DNA from: Cymbidium sinense
Taxonomy: Eukaryota; Streptophyta; Magnoliopsida; Asparagales; Orchidaceae
Length of the DNA stretch: 64,000 nucleotides
Direction of reading: 5' to 3'
Assembly: GCA_021442155.1 (NCBI GenBank)
Contig: CM038222.1
Coordinates: 114,021,121-114,085,120, forward strand
The position numbers and the translations under genes were made by a program. This document shows positions 1 to 12,269 of this stretch, piece after piece; the stretch's first letter is position 1; each line of letters begins with the position of its first letter. The notes under the pieces were generated by a model, which worked only from the letters and a program-made list of their open reading frames with translations, searched no databases and was not told where the DNA came from.

Positions 1-1530
1 ATTATTCTCCAATTGATTGAGCTTGGGAAGTGAGAGCAAGGCAAGCCTCCCCAAGCTTTCTAGAGTGAGTTTGAATTTTCATTTCCTCGATTTTCATAGA
101 CTGAAAATAGGGGAGCTCCACTTGAAATTCATCTCACTCAATACTCCAAACCAACTCAATTCACTTTCCAAGCTCCCTCAGGGGATCAAATCGAACTCAC
201 TCCAAGCTTCACACAAGTTCTCCAAGCAAGGGAGGAGTGCCTTTGACCAAGACAAAGCTCAAGTGAAGGTGAAGTTGGTCCATAGGAAGATCCATCCAAT
301 TTCAACACCTCAAACCTTCAACAAGGTCAGATCCACTAGATGAAGTCGCTAATCGAGCATTGGTGATAGCCTCCAACGAGGTATACCATTAGATCGAGCT
401 TAGATTAGCCTTGATGTGGATCTTTGTGAAGTGAATTTCTATCTCATGAGAAACTAGCCATTGGATGTGATCTCCCTTGCATGGTGATGGTGTGGGTTGA
501 GGTTGGATTCAATCCAAGCTCAATCGAGCTCGAATCTTTCCCTAGAAGATGGATAGTGGCCATTTCTCATAGAAAAGATCAGGGATGAATCATGGGTTGT
601 CCATTCGTGCATTTTGGATGGACAGCCATGATTAAAACACGTAGGATCCAAGGATTAATCCTTAAGAACCGCGTGCTTGATCTTAGCCGTCTGATCCTTA
701 ATCGGACGGAGAGGGAGAAAGCGCATAGCACCGCCGCTGACACGGTGCTATGATATGACTACTTAAATAGCCACTCCCGTCACGCCACATGTAAAGTGCA
801 CGCCGTGTCAGCCTCCACGCGGCGTTAATGGGATTAGCTATATAGTTTGGAGATTAAATTATCTAATTAATCAAGAAAACTTCAAATATTCATATCTATG
901 TGTAGAAAAATAAAAAATATATGAAACAAATTGCATATGAAAGATAATTGAATGTTGAATATTATAAAATTGACTTTGATAGACTCGGTGTATATTTTCG
1001 AATTTGGGTTTTATTGAGAATATAATTAGCTAATTACTCGATTATTCCATTAATTAATCTCAAACTTCTCATGTGTATTTAGTGGGATGACTTCTGCCTC
1101 CCCTAATTTTCTTGAGATTTATTAATGTCTTAATTAGAGTAATTGTTGGATTCATTCTTAATTACTCTCCTAATATAATTAAGCCTAATTAAGTATATAA
1201 TCAATGGTTTAATCCCTTGATTTAGCTAATTAAAGTTTGTTTAGGTGAATAGGAGGTTTAGAGAATAATTTTGGGATATTTTCTTTAAGCTATTCCTTAA
1301 ACCCCCTCTTTCTTCCTTAATCCAAACTTAATTTAAAATTAATCCAATTACCTACCTAATCAATTTGATAAAATCCCAAAAATCTTATATAACTTAACTA
1401 ATTTACTTTGGGTAGATGCTTGTTATTCAATAACAAGTATCTTTAGGAAATCAAAATCTAACTCACATGTGAGAAGGATTATGAAATTACTTAACTTAAA
1501 TCCCTTAGCTTAATTAATCATTAATCATGA
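1..1530 (+). repeat. Giant Tat-type LTR, truncated copy A
   Basis: This is the middle part of the long LTR seen complete at 28524-36428. The block from about 250 to 1527 follows the same order of landmarks as 31550-32780: the 'ggaagatcca' stretch, the 'gcactggtga / cattggtgat' stretch, the wording around 'gatggtgtggg', a GC-rich island (680-830) with 'gtgtaaag', and an AT-rich tail ending in 'cttagcttaatta...atgagcca'. The copy starts before the window and stops abruptly at the TA microsatellite, so its 3' 3.6 kb is missing. The short open frame at 17-343 lies inside this LTR and shows no protein similarity I recognise. The identity of the block is well supported; its original element is unknown. 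Confidence 0.8.
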
Positions 1531-1970
<440 letters not shown>

Positions 1971-2205
1971 GGGATCGTTTGGAATCACTTTTATTTATTA
2001 TTTATTATTTTTATGTTATATTTTATTTAAAAATAAAATTTATTTGATTATACTTACTATTTTTAAAAATATTCAAATAAAATTTTTTATTTTCAAAAAT
2101 AAAAAATAAAATCATATAAAAAATACTCTAAATAAATATATTTTTAAAAATAACATAAAAATAAAAATAAAAAAATATAAAATAAAATTGATCCCAACTA
2201 ACCCC
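1971..2205. mobile_element. Small AT-rich inverted-repeat element (MITE candidate)
   Basis: The left end (gggatcgtttggaatca, 1971 on) and the reverse complement of the right end (ggggttagttgggatca, ending near 2205) match in a gapped way and continue into shared 'ttttattt'. The 235-bp interior is almost only A and T with A-run and T-run blocks that can fold back on each other. This is the usual look of a non-autonomous DNA transposon. No clear target duplication was seen, so the superfamily is not assigned. Confidence 0.5.
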
Positions 2206-3463
2206 TATTTCAACTTTTATTTTCATAACAGTAAACTAATAAACAAAATTTTGGCATATTTAAGAAGACAATCAACAAGCATGTTTCTACAATTTTATGA
2301 AGTTAAATTTCCTTTATTTTATTTTCATTTTTTCTCCTCATCTTTCAATCATAGTAAGATGGATAAAAAATAGGATATTTAGTGCAGTGCAGTTCGAACA
2401 ATGCCAAAATAGGCATCTGACGAATTGCAATTTGAAGAAGCTGAGATAAGAAAGTTATGTTTTTTAATATTATTTGAGAGTGTTGTAAGAAGAAGATAAT
2501 TGATTTTTTAAAATAAAAAAATTATAATCTATACTGCAACATTTTAGACAGATGCTTCTTTTACAACAACTCCATCATAACTTTTATAGATAACTACAAT
2601 TGCCCCCAAATAGATCCTAAATAGTTTTAAAATTCATCGAATCGACTACTTCAACTATGAAACAATCAATTAGTTAGTTTGATCAAAGTCTAAAATTTCT
2701 TCTACATATAACTAATCAAAATTGGTAGTTGAAGCAGTGAATTTATGAACTAGGCTATTTTTTAAGAATATGTTGATTTTAAAGTTAATCAAAATTTGAC
2801 TTTTTAATTTTGATTAGATTGATAAAAATTAAATATTTCATTTAAAATTGAGAAACTAAGAAATATCTTATTTCAAAATATTGAATTAGAATCATATTCA
2901 AAACATTCATGAATGAAATATTTTAAGCTAGATAACTATATATTAAATTAGTAAAAAATATCATTATTAAATTATTTAAATCATACTTAAATAATTTTAA
3001 TATTTATTATATCATCAAGTTCAACTTTAGGTTCAACTTTGATTCAAATGTTGAGGTTTAATGTCCAATTTAATTTTCAAAAATTTACATAATATTTAAA
3101 TTCATTTTTTAAATTAGTAAAAATAAATAAATTATTGCTCAAATGTAAAAAAACTTAATTATTTATAAATATATTTCAATTTTTTTATAATACTATCATT
3201 GTAATTTTGGAGTAGAAAAAAAATCTAAATGAATGAATTATACTATAATAATAATAAAAAATGCTTCATCTTCTGATGATAAAAAAAGTTATCATGCGAT
3301 AAAAAATACATGTGTCTTTATTTTTGAATAAAATAAATCTAGTAGGTAGTTAAATGAGTAAATTAAGAAAATAAAGAAAATTTTGTATACTAGCACATAA
3401 TTCTAATGCATTTATATATATAAAAATTATATTTGATATTTATAGATATAATATTTTTGGGGG
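2206..3463. other. AT-rich intergenic DNA, nothing recognised
   Basis: A 1.25-kb stretch upstream of the gene with no long open frame and no repeat border that I can defend. The frame at 2188-2373 straddles the MITE edge and has low-complexity composition. Confidence 0.5.
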
Positions 3464-3670
3464 ATTTACATACATAACACATAATTCTTATGTATTTACA
3501 TATCAAAGTTAAATATTTATTTATCAAGACTTTTCTACGCTTAAAAAGATTTTCTTTTAAAAATGAATAAAGTTGTATTTTTTGAAGTGATATTGAAAAT
3601 TATTATATATAAAAATCAGTTTAGTGTTAGATATGTAAATACATAAGAATTGTGTGGTATGTATGTAAAT
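3464..3670. mobile_element. 40-bp near-perfect inverted repeat element (foldback MITE)
   Basis: Bases 3464-3503 and 3631-3670 are inverted copies of each other with 2 mismatches in 40 by direct comparison. They flank a 127-bp spacer. Long terminal inverted repeats around a short AT-rich loop are typical of foldback-type MITEs. A diverged piece of the same arm may also occur at about 3390-3415. It lies some 310 bp upstream of the exon 1 start codon. Confidence 0.6.
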
Positions 3671-3980
3671 ATTTTTTTATGCCTGAAAATAACATTTTAT
3701 TTTAAAAATTTAATAATCTTATTATTTTTGATATAAAATTAAATATTTGAATAATTTTATATACATATAAAAATTTAAATTTTAGATATAAATATATGAA
3801 ATTATGTCTTATACTCTTATTTATGTACAATGACCCGAAAAAATTAAAAAAAACATGATGTGCAAAATAAAATCCGCTACTTCGGAAAGGTAAAGTTGCG
3901 TCTCCGAGACAGTCAAATAATCAAAACTCGAGTGAAATCGCACAAGCAAAACGTTGAGGTCTTCGATTGAGCAGCGGTCA
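3671..3980. other. 5' flank of the host gene
   Basis: Upstream region of exon 1. AT-rich until about 3880, then it shifts to more balanced composition, which fits a 5' untranslated region from about 3880 to 3980. No convincing TATA box was picked out. Confidence 0.35.
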
Positions 3981-4158
3981 ATGGCAGAGAACATCTTCGA
4001 TGGACTCCTCCTGGCAACACATGAGGCGACGGTGGAGCAAGAGCGGCCTTCGATCTTCGAGACTCGTGAGTCGGCTCCGTTTCCCATTCCCCCCATGCGA
4101 CCTCCTGCCCTCAAGAGCGCGCTTAAGAGGGACAAGCCACCGGAATCTCCTGGTGAAG
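3981..4158 (+). CDS. Exon 1 of the unknown gene
   Basis: Starts with ATG (MAENIFDGLL...) and encodes 59 residues plus one base. It is followed by a donor at 4159 (gaag|gtattc). The ATG was chosen because it opens the longest clean frame, and the surrounding DNA turns from AT-rich to coding-like composition here. The encoded stretch has a run of prolines and 'PPALKSALKR'. The frames at 3967-4167 (+) and 3821-4177 (-) are shadows of this exon. Confidence 0.7.
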
Positions 4159-6461
4159 GTATTCTAGGGTTTCCCACTTGTTCTACATCTCATCGCTACA
4201 TTGCTTATTACTTGTAGACTGGTCATGCTGTTAGGGTCTTGTTTTGGGCTTTTACATACACCATCACCCAATTCTTCAGTGTCGATGCTAGGCATTTAAT
4301 TGAGATTACATGATGTGAAATTTTTTGTGGAATTTAGCAGTCACGTAACTTATTTGTTGATTTTATCATCTGATAGTGGCTTTCTATTGTTCTCTGAAGT
4401 CTGTTTAGTAAGTGCTTCCATCAGGCAGTGTCACAAAATTCATTATTTGTAAACTATTTACGAAATTATGAACTGCAATCTATGAAAGGAAAAATACGTT
4501 TTGGGTTGCTATGCAAGAAAAGAAACAAGAAGTGAAGGGATGTATGGATAGAATGGGAATTTTTATTCTAGCAAATATGTTTTAGTGTACATTCTAGCAA
4601 ATGCATGCACATTTTACATGCTAGCTCAGTATATTATTAATTAGCATACGATTGCTTATGCATGAGTCTCACATATATCCAATATCTAACAAACAAGTTC
4701 TCTTCGATAGCCATATGTACATGTTCAAATGCTGGCTAATACATACATGTTCACATAATACCATTTCATGTTATTAATTTAATAGATATACAAATTATTG
4801 TTATTTTTATTGCATGTGTTCATATACATGTTCACATGCAACAATTGTAAAGTTTACGCCACCATCATATGATTTTATTCCTATTATAGAATGCTAAGAA
4901 TTGATGGCTATTAATATTTTACGCTTTTTAGTTTGTTTAAGTTAAGATGAAATGCTTGGATGATGATGAATTTATTAACAGTTAGAAGATGAGGACAATA
5001 AACTTTTGCTTTTAGTTGTGAGTAGTCGAAAGTTTGTGATGATGTGTAATGTTTAAGGGTTTGTGTATGTTGACCTTGTGGTATTGTGTTGCACGCCATC
5101 ATGTAGCTTTCATTTTGTTGTGTCTAATGAATGACATTGGATGGACTTTGTTTGATTTGTGGTCTCAACTGTGACCTAGTTTTTAAAAGTGTATTCAAAT
5201 AATGCTCAATCTATATTTTTAATGAAATTAGCATCTTTCATTGACATTGCAAAGATGTTGGACTAAAAGCTTTACTTGCATAACTTCTACTAAATGAGAA
5301 TATCAACAAACATTCCCACACATAGGAACATTGATAATATAACAGAAACTCAAGTACATTCCCAAATTGTTCCTTCCCAAAACATCCCTTTAATCTGGCA
5401 CCCAGGATAGTCGAACCTGGGATTTGTTTCCGCTTTACCGTGAGTTCAGCGCTTTCTTCGAATTCCTTTAGAAATATAACACATTGCTAATACACCTTGT
5501 AAACTCTTTATGTGTAGATTCACTTGCTATGGATGTTGGAAAGGGAGAAGGAGCTTTGTCATGTAAGCATAAGAACCCAGTTAATGTGCAAGATATTTGA
5601 ATTTAACCAGATCACTTGGGGGAAAAAAAAGAGCACTTGGGTAGTCAAGACAGAAAATCATTTACAAAAAAACGTTCCTTGTTTTTCTTAGTACAATACA
5701 CAGCATCCTTCTTTCCTGGAGACTATTACATACCATTTTTCTTAGTACAATACATTGGCATTTTCTAGTGTGGCGATCTATGCAATTAATCAATTCTCAA
5801 TTTAAAGTTTATTTAACACTTATCATGTTATTATGTCCCAGTTGATGATAAGCAATTAAAGTCAGCAAACATAACCGTAGTGCAATAACTTTCATGCTAA
5901 TTGTATGCTATTTTCTCTCCTTTCTTCCTATTTAGGCCTATTTTTACCCCCTTGAAAAATATTGTAGACATGACGTATGCATTTGAGATGCTGTTTTAGA
6001 TGTTGTGTTGCCTATATTTTCTTTTAAATGTAAACTTGCAAAGTCCTTTTGAAAAGCCTGGAACTAAAATCTTAATCTTTAGGTTTGTTTTCATTTGGAA
6101 TTAAGTTGTGCAAATAGGATGTTGGTGAAGTACATTAGTGGGTTTTACTAAAACCTTACCGATTATATTCGATGGATCACTTTCTGCACTTTGTTCAAAG
6201 ACATCCTCTATATATGTTTTTTTAATGACATCGAACTGTAATTTGAATTTTGAAAGATATCTTGTTATGCAAAAACTTTTGGTATCTGACATGATATAAA
6301 TGTGGAGCATTTATGTTTTTCCTTTAACAAATAATACTAACGCCGGGACAATTATGATTTGGCACTGATCTGCAGTAGGTTGCCTAGTAACATGACAAGA
6401 AACTATATTTTTAGTTTATTTTTTTCCTATAATTTTCTCTTACAAAGTCATAATTTTGTAG
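4159..6461 (+). other. Intron 1
   Basis: A 2.3-kb T-rich intron between a gaag|gtattc donor and a tttgtag acceptor. No coding segment or mobile element was recognised. A short tRNA-T-arm-like palindrome near 5395-5440 is discussed among the rejected items. Confidence 0.6.
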
Positions 6462-6736
6462 TGGCACCCCAAAAGCGCCTCAGATTCAAAACTGCAGTTG
6501 ATGCAACTGAAGCACAAGTTATTGAAGCAATGAAGAAGATCACTTCACATATAAAAGTTCCTTCGAAGTTTAGCAAGGCGTCAAAGCTTGCTATACAATG
6601 ATTCAGTGGTAGTGTAAAGTCGAAAAATAGTGACCACTTCTTTGCTTTTGTCGGATGCGGCAATGTCTTCTCCATCGGTTGCAATGAACCTTCATTGAGA
6701 GCAGATTATCATGCACTGTTCTCTGCAGCACAAGAG
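6462..6736 (+). pseudogene. Exon 2, with stop codon and frameshifts
   Basis: Begins after the acceptor at 6460-6461 and completes a valine codon from exon 1. The first 46 codons read cleanly (APQKRLRFKTAVDATEAQVI...). TGA then interrupts at 6600. Around 6630-6690 the sensible protein moves to another frame (LSDAAMSSPSVAMN) and returns to the original frame for SLRADYHALFSAAQE. It ends at a GT donor at 6737. Two opposite one-base shifts plus a stop are most simply decay, although one-base sequencing errors could produce the shifts. Confidence 0.65.
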
Positions 6737-7233
6737 GTTACTCAGCTCATATTTCAGCCTTGTTTTTTCATTTATTTTGTTAAATAAGATTCTTTTTATA
6801 TTTTGTAATGGAGTATGAGGAAGAACTGTTCGTTTCATGCTTTATTTATGAAAAGTAATTTTTTCACATTACTAGCAAGTTGCTAATTAGCTTGATTGTG
6901 GCAGTTGGTTGTGTTGCTAAAGGCTTATGATTGGAATTGTTTTGTTATAGATCCTGATAAAGTTGTGTAATTGATTTTTTTTCATGTTAATTTTAATTTC
7001 TTTTCTTTAAAGTAATAGTTTCACGATGCCTGAAATTTATTAGCTTGATTGTAACGGTTGGTTGTTTTTGGTGAAGGCTTATGATTGGAATTATCATACT
7101 TTAGATTCTATTAAATTTGTGTAATTGATTTGTTTTTCTCTGGTTTAATTTTGCATTCGTTTATCTTAATACTTGTACCGTAGCTTGAGGCATGTATTTT
7201 TAGTGGTGATTACTATTCCTTTTTTTTTTGTAG

Positions 7234-7323
7234 TGTTTCAGTAAGCAACAGAAGAATCTTTTGGCAATCTGGATGATAAAGGCGTTGGTGGCCAATGATC
7301 TGTATACTGATGACAGTTTTGTG
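7234..7323 (+). CDS. Exon 3
   Basis: Exactly 30 codons between a ttgtag acceptor and a gtg|gtaaga donor. It encodes a hydrophobic helix-like stretch (NLLAIWMIKALVAND). Intact, and in phase with the exons on both sides. Confidence 0.7.
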
Positions 7324-7589
7324 GTAAGAGAAATGAAATCAATCAATTAATGTACAAATAAATGAATATTGAATTGGTGCGCATGGCTTGATCTTTTTTT
7401 GAATTAACATGGAATTATGCTTTGTATCCTTGGTACTGTCTTCCATAAGGGCAAGACTACAGAGGAGGTTTTCTAGTTTAGTTTATTACGAGGTCCTAGG
7501 TTTGAGACATGAAAACAGCCAATTTGCAAATGTAGGGGTAAGCTTGCACATATCATGTATTAACTGGTGCTTCATGTGTTGGGTATTAA

Positions 7590-8079
7590 GGGGTTGTTTG
7601 GTTGGATGTTTTTAAATACATGAGTTTTAGGAATATATGTCAATTTGAATGCATGGATTTTAGAAATGCCTAAGTTTGATTGGTTGTAAATCAGTTACAT
7701 TAAAATAATTTTTTGTTTGCTGTGATATTTTTCAAATGTATTGAAATACAACAGACATGGAGTTCGTTTGCAGGGAGTGGCTGGTAGGGGTTGGGGGCAG
7801 CAATAGGCTGGCTACAGTAGTTGGCAGTGATGGCAGACAAGTGGCGATTGATGGTGAAGATGAGGTCACGGGATGTAAGTTTTTTCCGCATTTAGAATTT
7901 TCTCGATTTTATCCAAATCGAGTGAATTCCAAATTTGCTAAAAAATAGTCACTCTGGGATATTTAAAATCCCAATCTTCGATACTTTGTATTTGTTTTAC
8001 TTCTAATCAAACACTAAAAAAATCAAAACTCTTACATTCCTTTTTTTTACAGTCCTAATACTTACAACCAAACAACTCC
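7590..8079. mobile_element. PIF/Harbinger-like MITE in intron 3
   Basis: Terminal inverted repeats read ggggttgtttggttg at the left and, on the reverse strand, ggagttgtttggttg at the right. Both sides are flanked by TTA (7586-7588 and 8080-8082), the 3-bp target duplication used by PIF/Harbinger elements. The element is 490 bp and has no transposase, so it is non-autonomous. The open frames at 7700-7948 on both strands lie inside it and look accidental. Confidence 0.75.
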
Positions 8080-8639
8080 TTATTGTCTCCTAGCAATATG
8101 GATACTAGAATGGATATAATTGTATATGGTTTGTTTTAATGTTCACTTTCAGTTTTTGAGTGCCTTCCCATTATACATAAATGACGTTGAAGTTTAGGAG
8201 TTTTATTTTCTAAGTAGGGATCTGTGTTCGACCAGCGTGCAAGCAAACAGCAAACTCATCTGTCATGCAAAACCATGTAGTAGAAAATACAAACTAAATA
8301 TGTCTTTGTCATGTTTAAAATAATCCAAACTGTTTTATACTCTTCAAAGTTTGGTTGTCAAGTACAATGGCGTTGCTTTTTCCTGTGGTAAAGTCTGCTT
8401 TCCTTTTTTGTTTCAAATTTTATCAGTGCATAGATTTTATTTTTTAGTGCACAGAAACTAGTGTTAATGTTCGTTCAGTTTGTCGTACATTGTCGTTATA
8501 TTATATTCAAATGATGTTGAAGTTTCAGGCATTTTATGTTCTAGTTAGGGGTTGATGTCTGAATAGCTTCCTTGTATGGAAAAAAACATATTTCTACATT
8601 CTGTTTTGCAGAAATATGTAGTTAAAAGATACAAACTAA

Positions 8640-8782
8640 ATATATGTCTCAGACAGTGGTTAAATATACACTCTAGTTTAATGTTAGAGAGCTTAGGCTT
8701 TCAACTAAAAGGTTTTGGGTTCAAACTCTTGCACATGTGTTGTGTGTGTGAGTTTATGATTAAATTCACTCAAATGTCTAAA

Positions 8783-8818
<36 letters not shown>
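8640..8818 (+). mobile_element. Possible SINE-like segment ending in (AAT)n
   Basis: A stretch containing gggttcaaactc, which resembles a pol III B box, is followed about 60 bases later by a tail of AAT repeats (8783-8818). This arrangement is seen in some tRNA-derived SINEs. No convincing A box or flanking direct repeats were found, so this is a weak call. The microsatellite itself is certain. Confidence 0.25.
8783..8818. repeat. (AAT)n microsatellite
   Basis: Twelve consecutive AAT units in intron 3. Confidence 0.95.
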
Positions 8819-8923
8819 TGGCTGTCATGCACAAAATGTTAGGTAAATTGCTGTTTCTTGTTTTTCTCTTTTGTGGATTCATAGTTTTTATTTTATTTGT
8901 TACAAAAACTTGCATGAGTGTAG

Positions 8924-9255
8924 TATTCAAAGGCTGCTGGAAAGATAAAGGATGCCATATCTAATCTCCCTGCTGCCACTGTGGAGGATGATGGAGAAGA
9001 GGCAGAAATCCTGATAAAGGCTGAAAATGGCAAGGCTGCTTTGGTTAATGATTCTGTGGATGTTATATCGTCACCTTCTCCTTTTGGATTGGATGCTCTG
9101 CTTCTGCCTGCAGGAAAGAAAAATGAAAGGCTAAAAAACGTTACTGTTTTAAGCAAGAAGGTAGAAGAAGAAGAGTATAAGAGATTTATAATGGCACAAA
9201 GAGAGGTTTTACTTCTTTGTTTGGAGATAGCTGCACGGCGTTACAAAGTTCCATG
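8924..9255 (+). CDS. Exon 4
   Basis: Starts after the acceptor tag at 8921-8923 and stays open for 110 codons (YSKAAGKIKDAISNL...). It ends with TG of a tryptophan codon at the donor catg|gtaaat. The acidic stretch EDDGEEAE lies at about residues 20-27 of the exon, and a long charged helix (KKVEEEEYKRF) follows at about residues 75-85. If intron 4 were retained the frame would stop at once (TAA at 9257-9259), so an annotation that ends the protein here would be too short. Confidence 0.7.
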
Positions 9256-9259
9256 GTAA

Positions 9260-10350
9260 ATCTTGGGTTACACCTTGCTCTCATTCAGCCTTGCTTTTTT
9301 TAAGATATCTAAGTAGTGTGTAAGATATATTGCCAAATGCCATACTCTATTTACTCAAATTTCTACTACTTTATTTGCCGAATTACTTTTATTTGAAACA
9401 GGGAATGACTTACATAGGACAGATGCCTTCTGATGTGGAGGACTAGGATTATTTTTGATGGGTTTGAGACGAAGGTTATGATGATTAGATGAGAAGTAGT
9501 GATGTTCCATCCCCTCAACTTGAGGGTTTTGTGCTGGACCATTAAGTAGTCTCAAAGATAGTTGAAATGATTGGAGGGGGAGACTGCTTAAATATATTTT
9601 AAAATATATTTTAAAATTGATCTTCCATTGAGTTATAGTGAACAATAATATTGTTGGATTTGTATGATTATGAATAAAATGATAGTCTCAATGTTTTTGA
9701 TATGAACATGAAAATTTTAGTTATTGACAATAGCAAGAATTAAGATATTATCATCATAGAGAGGTGTCAAAAAAGCCATGATGTACCAATATAGACTTGA
9801 AATAATACTCATCTATTAAAAAATATAGAACCGAATATGCATTAGATAGGATATTTTAGTATTATCTCTTAAAATTAAGCAAATAAAATAATTACATAAA
9901 TTAAATAAATATGAAATTAATTTATATAATAATAAATTTATTTTAATTGCTCATAAAAATAGATATTTAAAATTTTTAAATACCTTAAACTTAATTGAAG
10001 AAACAATTGTTACATGACATTATAGATTGTTAGCTTGAAGTTGAAAAATATTTTTTATTCTATAAAAAATAAAAAATAAACATAATAATAAAAACATTGT
10101 AAAATAAATCAAAATAAGGAAAATTAATTAGTGTTAAATAACTATTATATAATTTAAGTAATATATTTTAAAATAAAATAGAAGAGATGTCTTAAGTTAT
10201 TTATATAATATAATTTTAAAATTAGAATTTATCATTGAAGATATGGTTAAACACTGTTCTTCATGTGTTGTATGTTGGGCAAATGAACTTCATTATCGGA
10301 AGTGTTGGTGCATAACAAAAAAAGCTCATGTAGAAGTTAACATAATTTGA
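9260..10350 (+). other. 5' part of intron 4, AT-rich
   Basis: No gene was recognised. 9650-10250 is very AT-rich with short A and T blocks, probably an old element or plain intron. The 3' end of the copia relic may lie here but no LTR border could be matched. Confidence 0.45.
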
Positions 10351-11019
10351 TGATGTAGCTTTAGTTGATGTTTAAGCCATTATTGTTTTTGATGCACCAA
10401 GAAATATGTGTTTGCCAAAGAATGCATAGTTACCTATGATGGATATTTTATCATGGAGATCTTTGGCCCAGTTGGAATTTATGTAAGCATGAAATTTGAA
10501 GTTATTTCTTTAAATGGGGTTGCTATAGTGATCTACCTTGGACGTATCTGTACAAGTGTTTTAGTTGCTGGTAATGGAGGTGGATGGATTTGTGCATGTT
10601 TGATATAGATGGTTGGCTACAAACAAGATACTTGGCCTTGTAATAATTAGATACTAGAGGTGAGTCTACAAGGTTGCAGTACAAGGAGGGATTGCCAAAC
10701 TCTTATTGTAAGGTTTTGATGGGGGTGGTTTGGCTAAGTTAGGATTTTGAATGGTCATGCTATCATTCATCGTATTCACTGTAGATTGTCTAGTGCATAT
10801 GGCATTTTATGTTGTTAGTGAGACCACAGTGCTTAGAAAGTGTGATATATTGCCAAGGTTTCACCTATGGAAGGGATTTGCTAGCATATGTTAGAGATTT
10901 GAATTTGCATTTGGATTCTTCCCACTTATCAAAATATCATTAATCTAGATTAATTCATAGAGCAAATTGATTTGGCTTTGTAGAGCATTCATAACCGGTG
11001 CCTGTTCTGCTAAAAATAA

Positions 11020-11740
11020 AATCTAGTTATTGTAGATGGCTAGTGAAAGTTTTAAATGGCAGGAATTTTGGCAACTAAAGGTTTTAGTGTAAGTTGATAC
11101 TACGCTCTTGCTCAAGCCTTGTTGCATGTCTCTTGTTAAACCGGCAAGCATTTTAGCAACTAGACTAAAGGTTTTAGTGTAAGTTGATACATGCTCTTGC
11201 TCTTTCTTCAAGCCTTGTGCCATGTCTCTTGTGTTGGACTATGGTGCCATCGAGTTATCTTTAGTTTTAAGTGTCCATTTGCAACCCGGAGGTTCTAAGT
11301 TAGAGATGGCGGAAGTCTAATCGAGTGCTTTATAGAGTTTGGAATTATGATATGGCCTTGTGTTAGTGAGGCTTATTGACAACTGCATGATAGTTATTCG
11401 AATTGCTGGAGGATATAATATTAGTAAGGCTAAGTTTTGTGAGGTTTGCTGACTTTAGCGAGATCATAGGATATTCGCATAGTGATAAGGAATGTTGTGC
11501 GTTTGGGCTGTCTTGATGTTGAGATAGTGCGGAAGGAAGGGGCAATGGGTTGACTTGTGAGATAAGAAGGGATTTATTATGTTGTAAGAGGGGAGGAATG
11601 CTTGAAACGGGTTAAGGGAGTTAATGTTGATGTTGTGGTGCTAGTTTGAATAGGATCAGTAGGAGTGTGAGAGGGGAATGTATTTTCATTGAATAGTGCA
11701 TGATGAGAAATGAATGTCTTACTCGAGATTGGATTGTGAC
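11020..11740 (-). pseudogene. copia reverse transcriptase remnant with an internal duplication
   Basis: The reverse strand encodes GCKWTLKTKDNSM followed by AQGLKKEQEHVSTYTKTFSLVAK, which matches the start of the copia reverse transcriptase domain. The segment around TYTKTFS occurs twice about 91 bp apart (11076 and 11167 on the + strand), a direct duplication inside the domain. The catalytic YVDD was not located. Confidence 0.65.
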
Positions 11741-12269
11741 ACTTGTAGCCTTTTTGCGGTGAAACATGGCCAGTAAAATTGCAATTGAGTGATCAAGGAG
11801 AGTTTATCTGTAGGGAAAATATAAACATCAAAATATTTTAAGGTAAGAATAATTGGGATGTGTTTGATATAATAGTTGGTAGGGTGAGAAGTTTTTGGTA
11901 GTGGGTGAGGGTAAGCAACTGTAAGTAGAGCATCTGCCTAGAAAGAATGGGAGAGGTTAGCATTGAGCAATGGAGTGCACATAGTTTCTATGAAGTGTTG
12001 ATGTTTACGTTTGACCACCCTAACTTGTTTTGGGAAATAGGAACAGTTATATTGATGTTGTAAGCCTCAAGTTGATATATGAAGCATTGTTATAAAATTT
12101 GGTTTAGATGTAAAACTTGAGAATTGAGATATAAAAGTGATCCATGAGATTCTAAGAAATCAATAAATGATGTAAAAAATTTAACTTTAGTGATTTATAC
12201 AATAGATTGGATACCAAAGAAGGTGAAAGACATATGAGTTAACTAACCAAAGAGATAGGAGAAGTAAAG

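Larger units (their letters stand above)
7324..8923 (+). other. Intron 3
   Basis: A 1.6-kb intron containing a PIF/Harbinger-like MITE (7590-8079), a possible SINE-like segment and an AAT microsatellite. The rest is T-rich intron sequence. Confidence 0.6.

Noticed and set aside
17..343. 108-residue frame at the window start
   Set aside because: Lies within LTR copy A, and the equivalent part of copy B (31300-31640) is not open in that frame.
5395..5445. tRNA-like T-arm on the - strand (ggttcgactatcc with pairing ccagg/cctgg)
   Set aside because: The loop would have nine bases instead of seven and no acceptor, D or anticodon arms can be built around it.
8893..9156. - strand frame of 87 residues
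   Set aside because: Shadow of exon 4 on the opposite strand.
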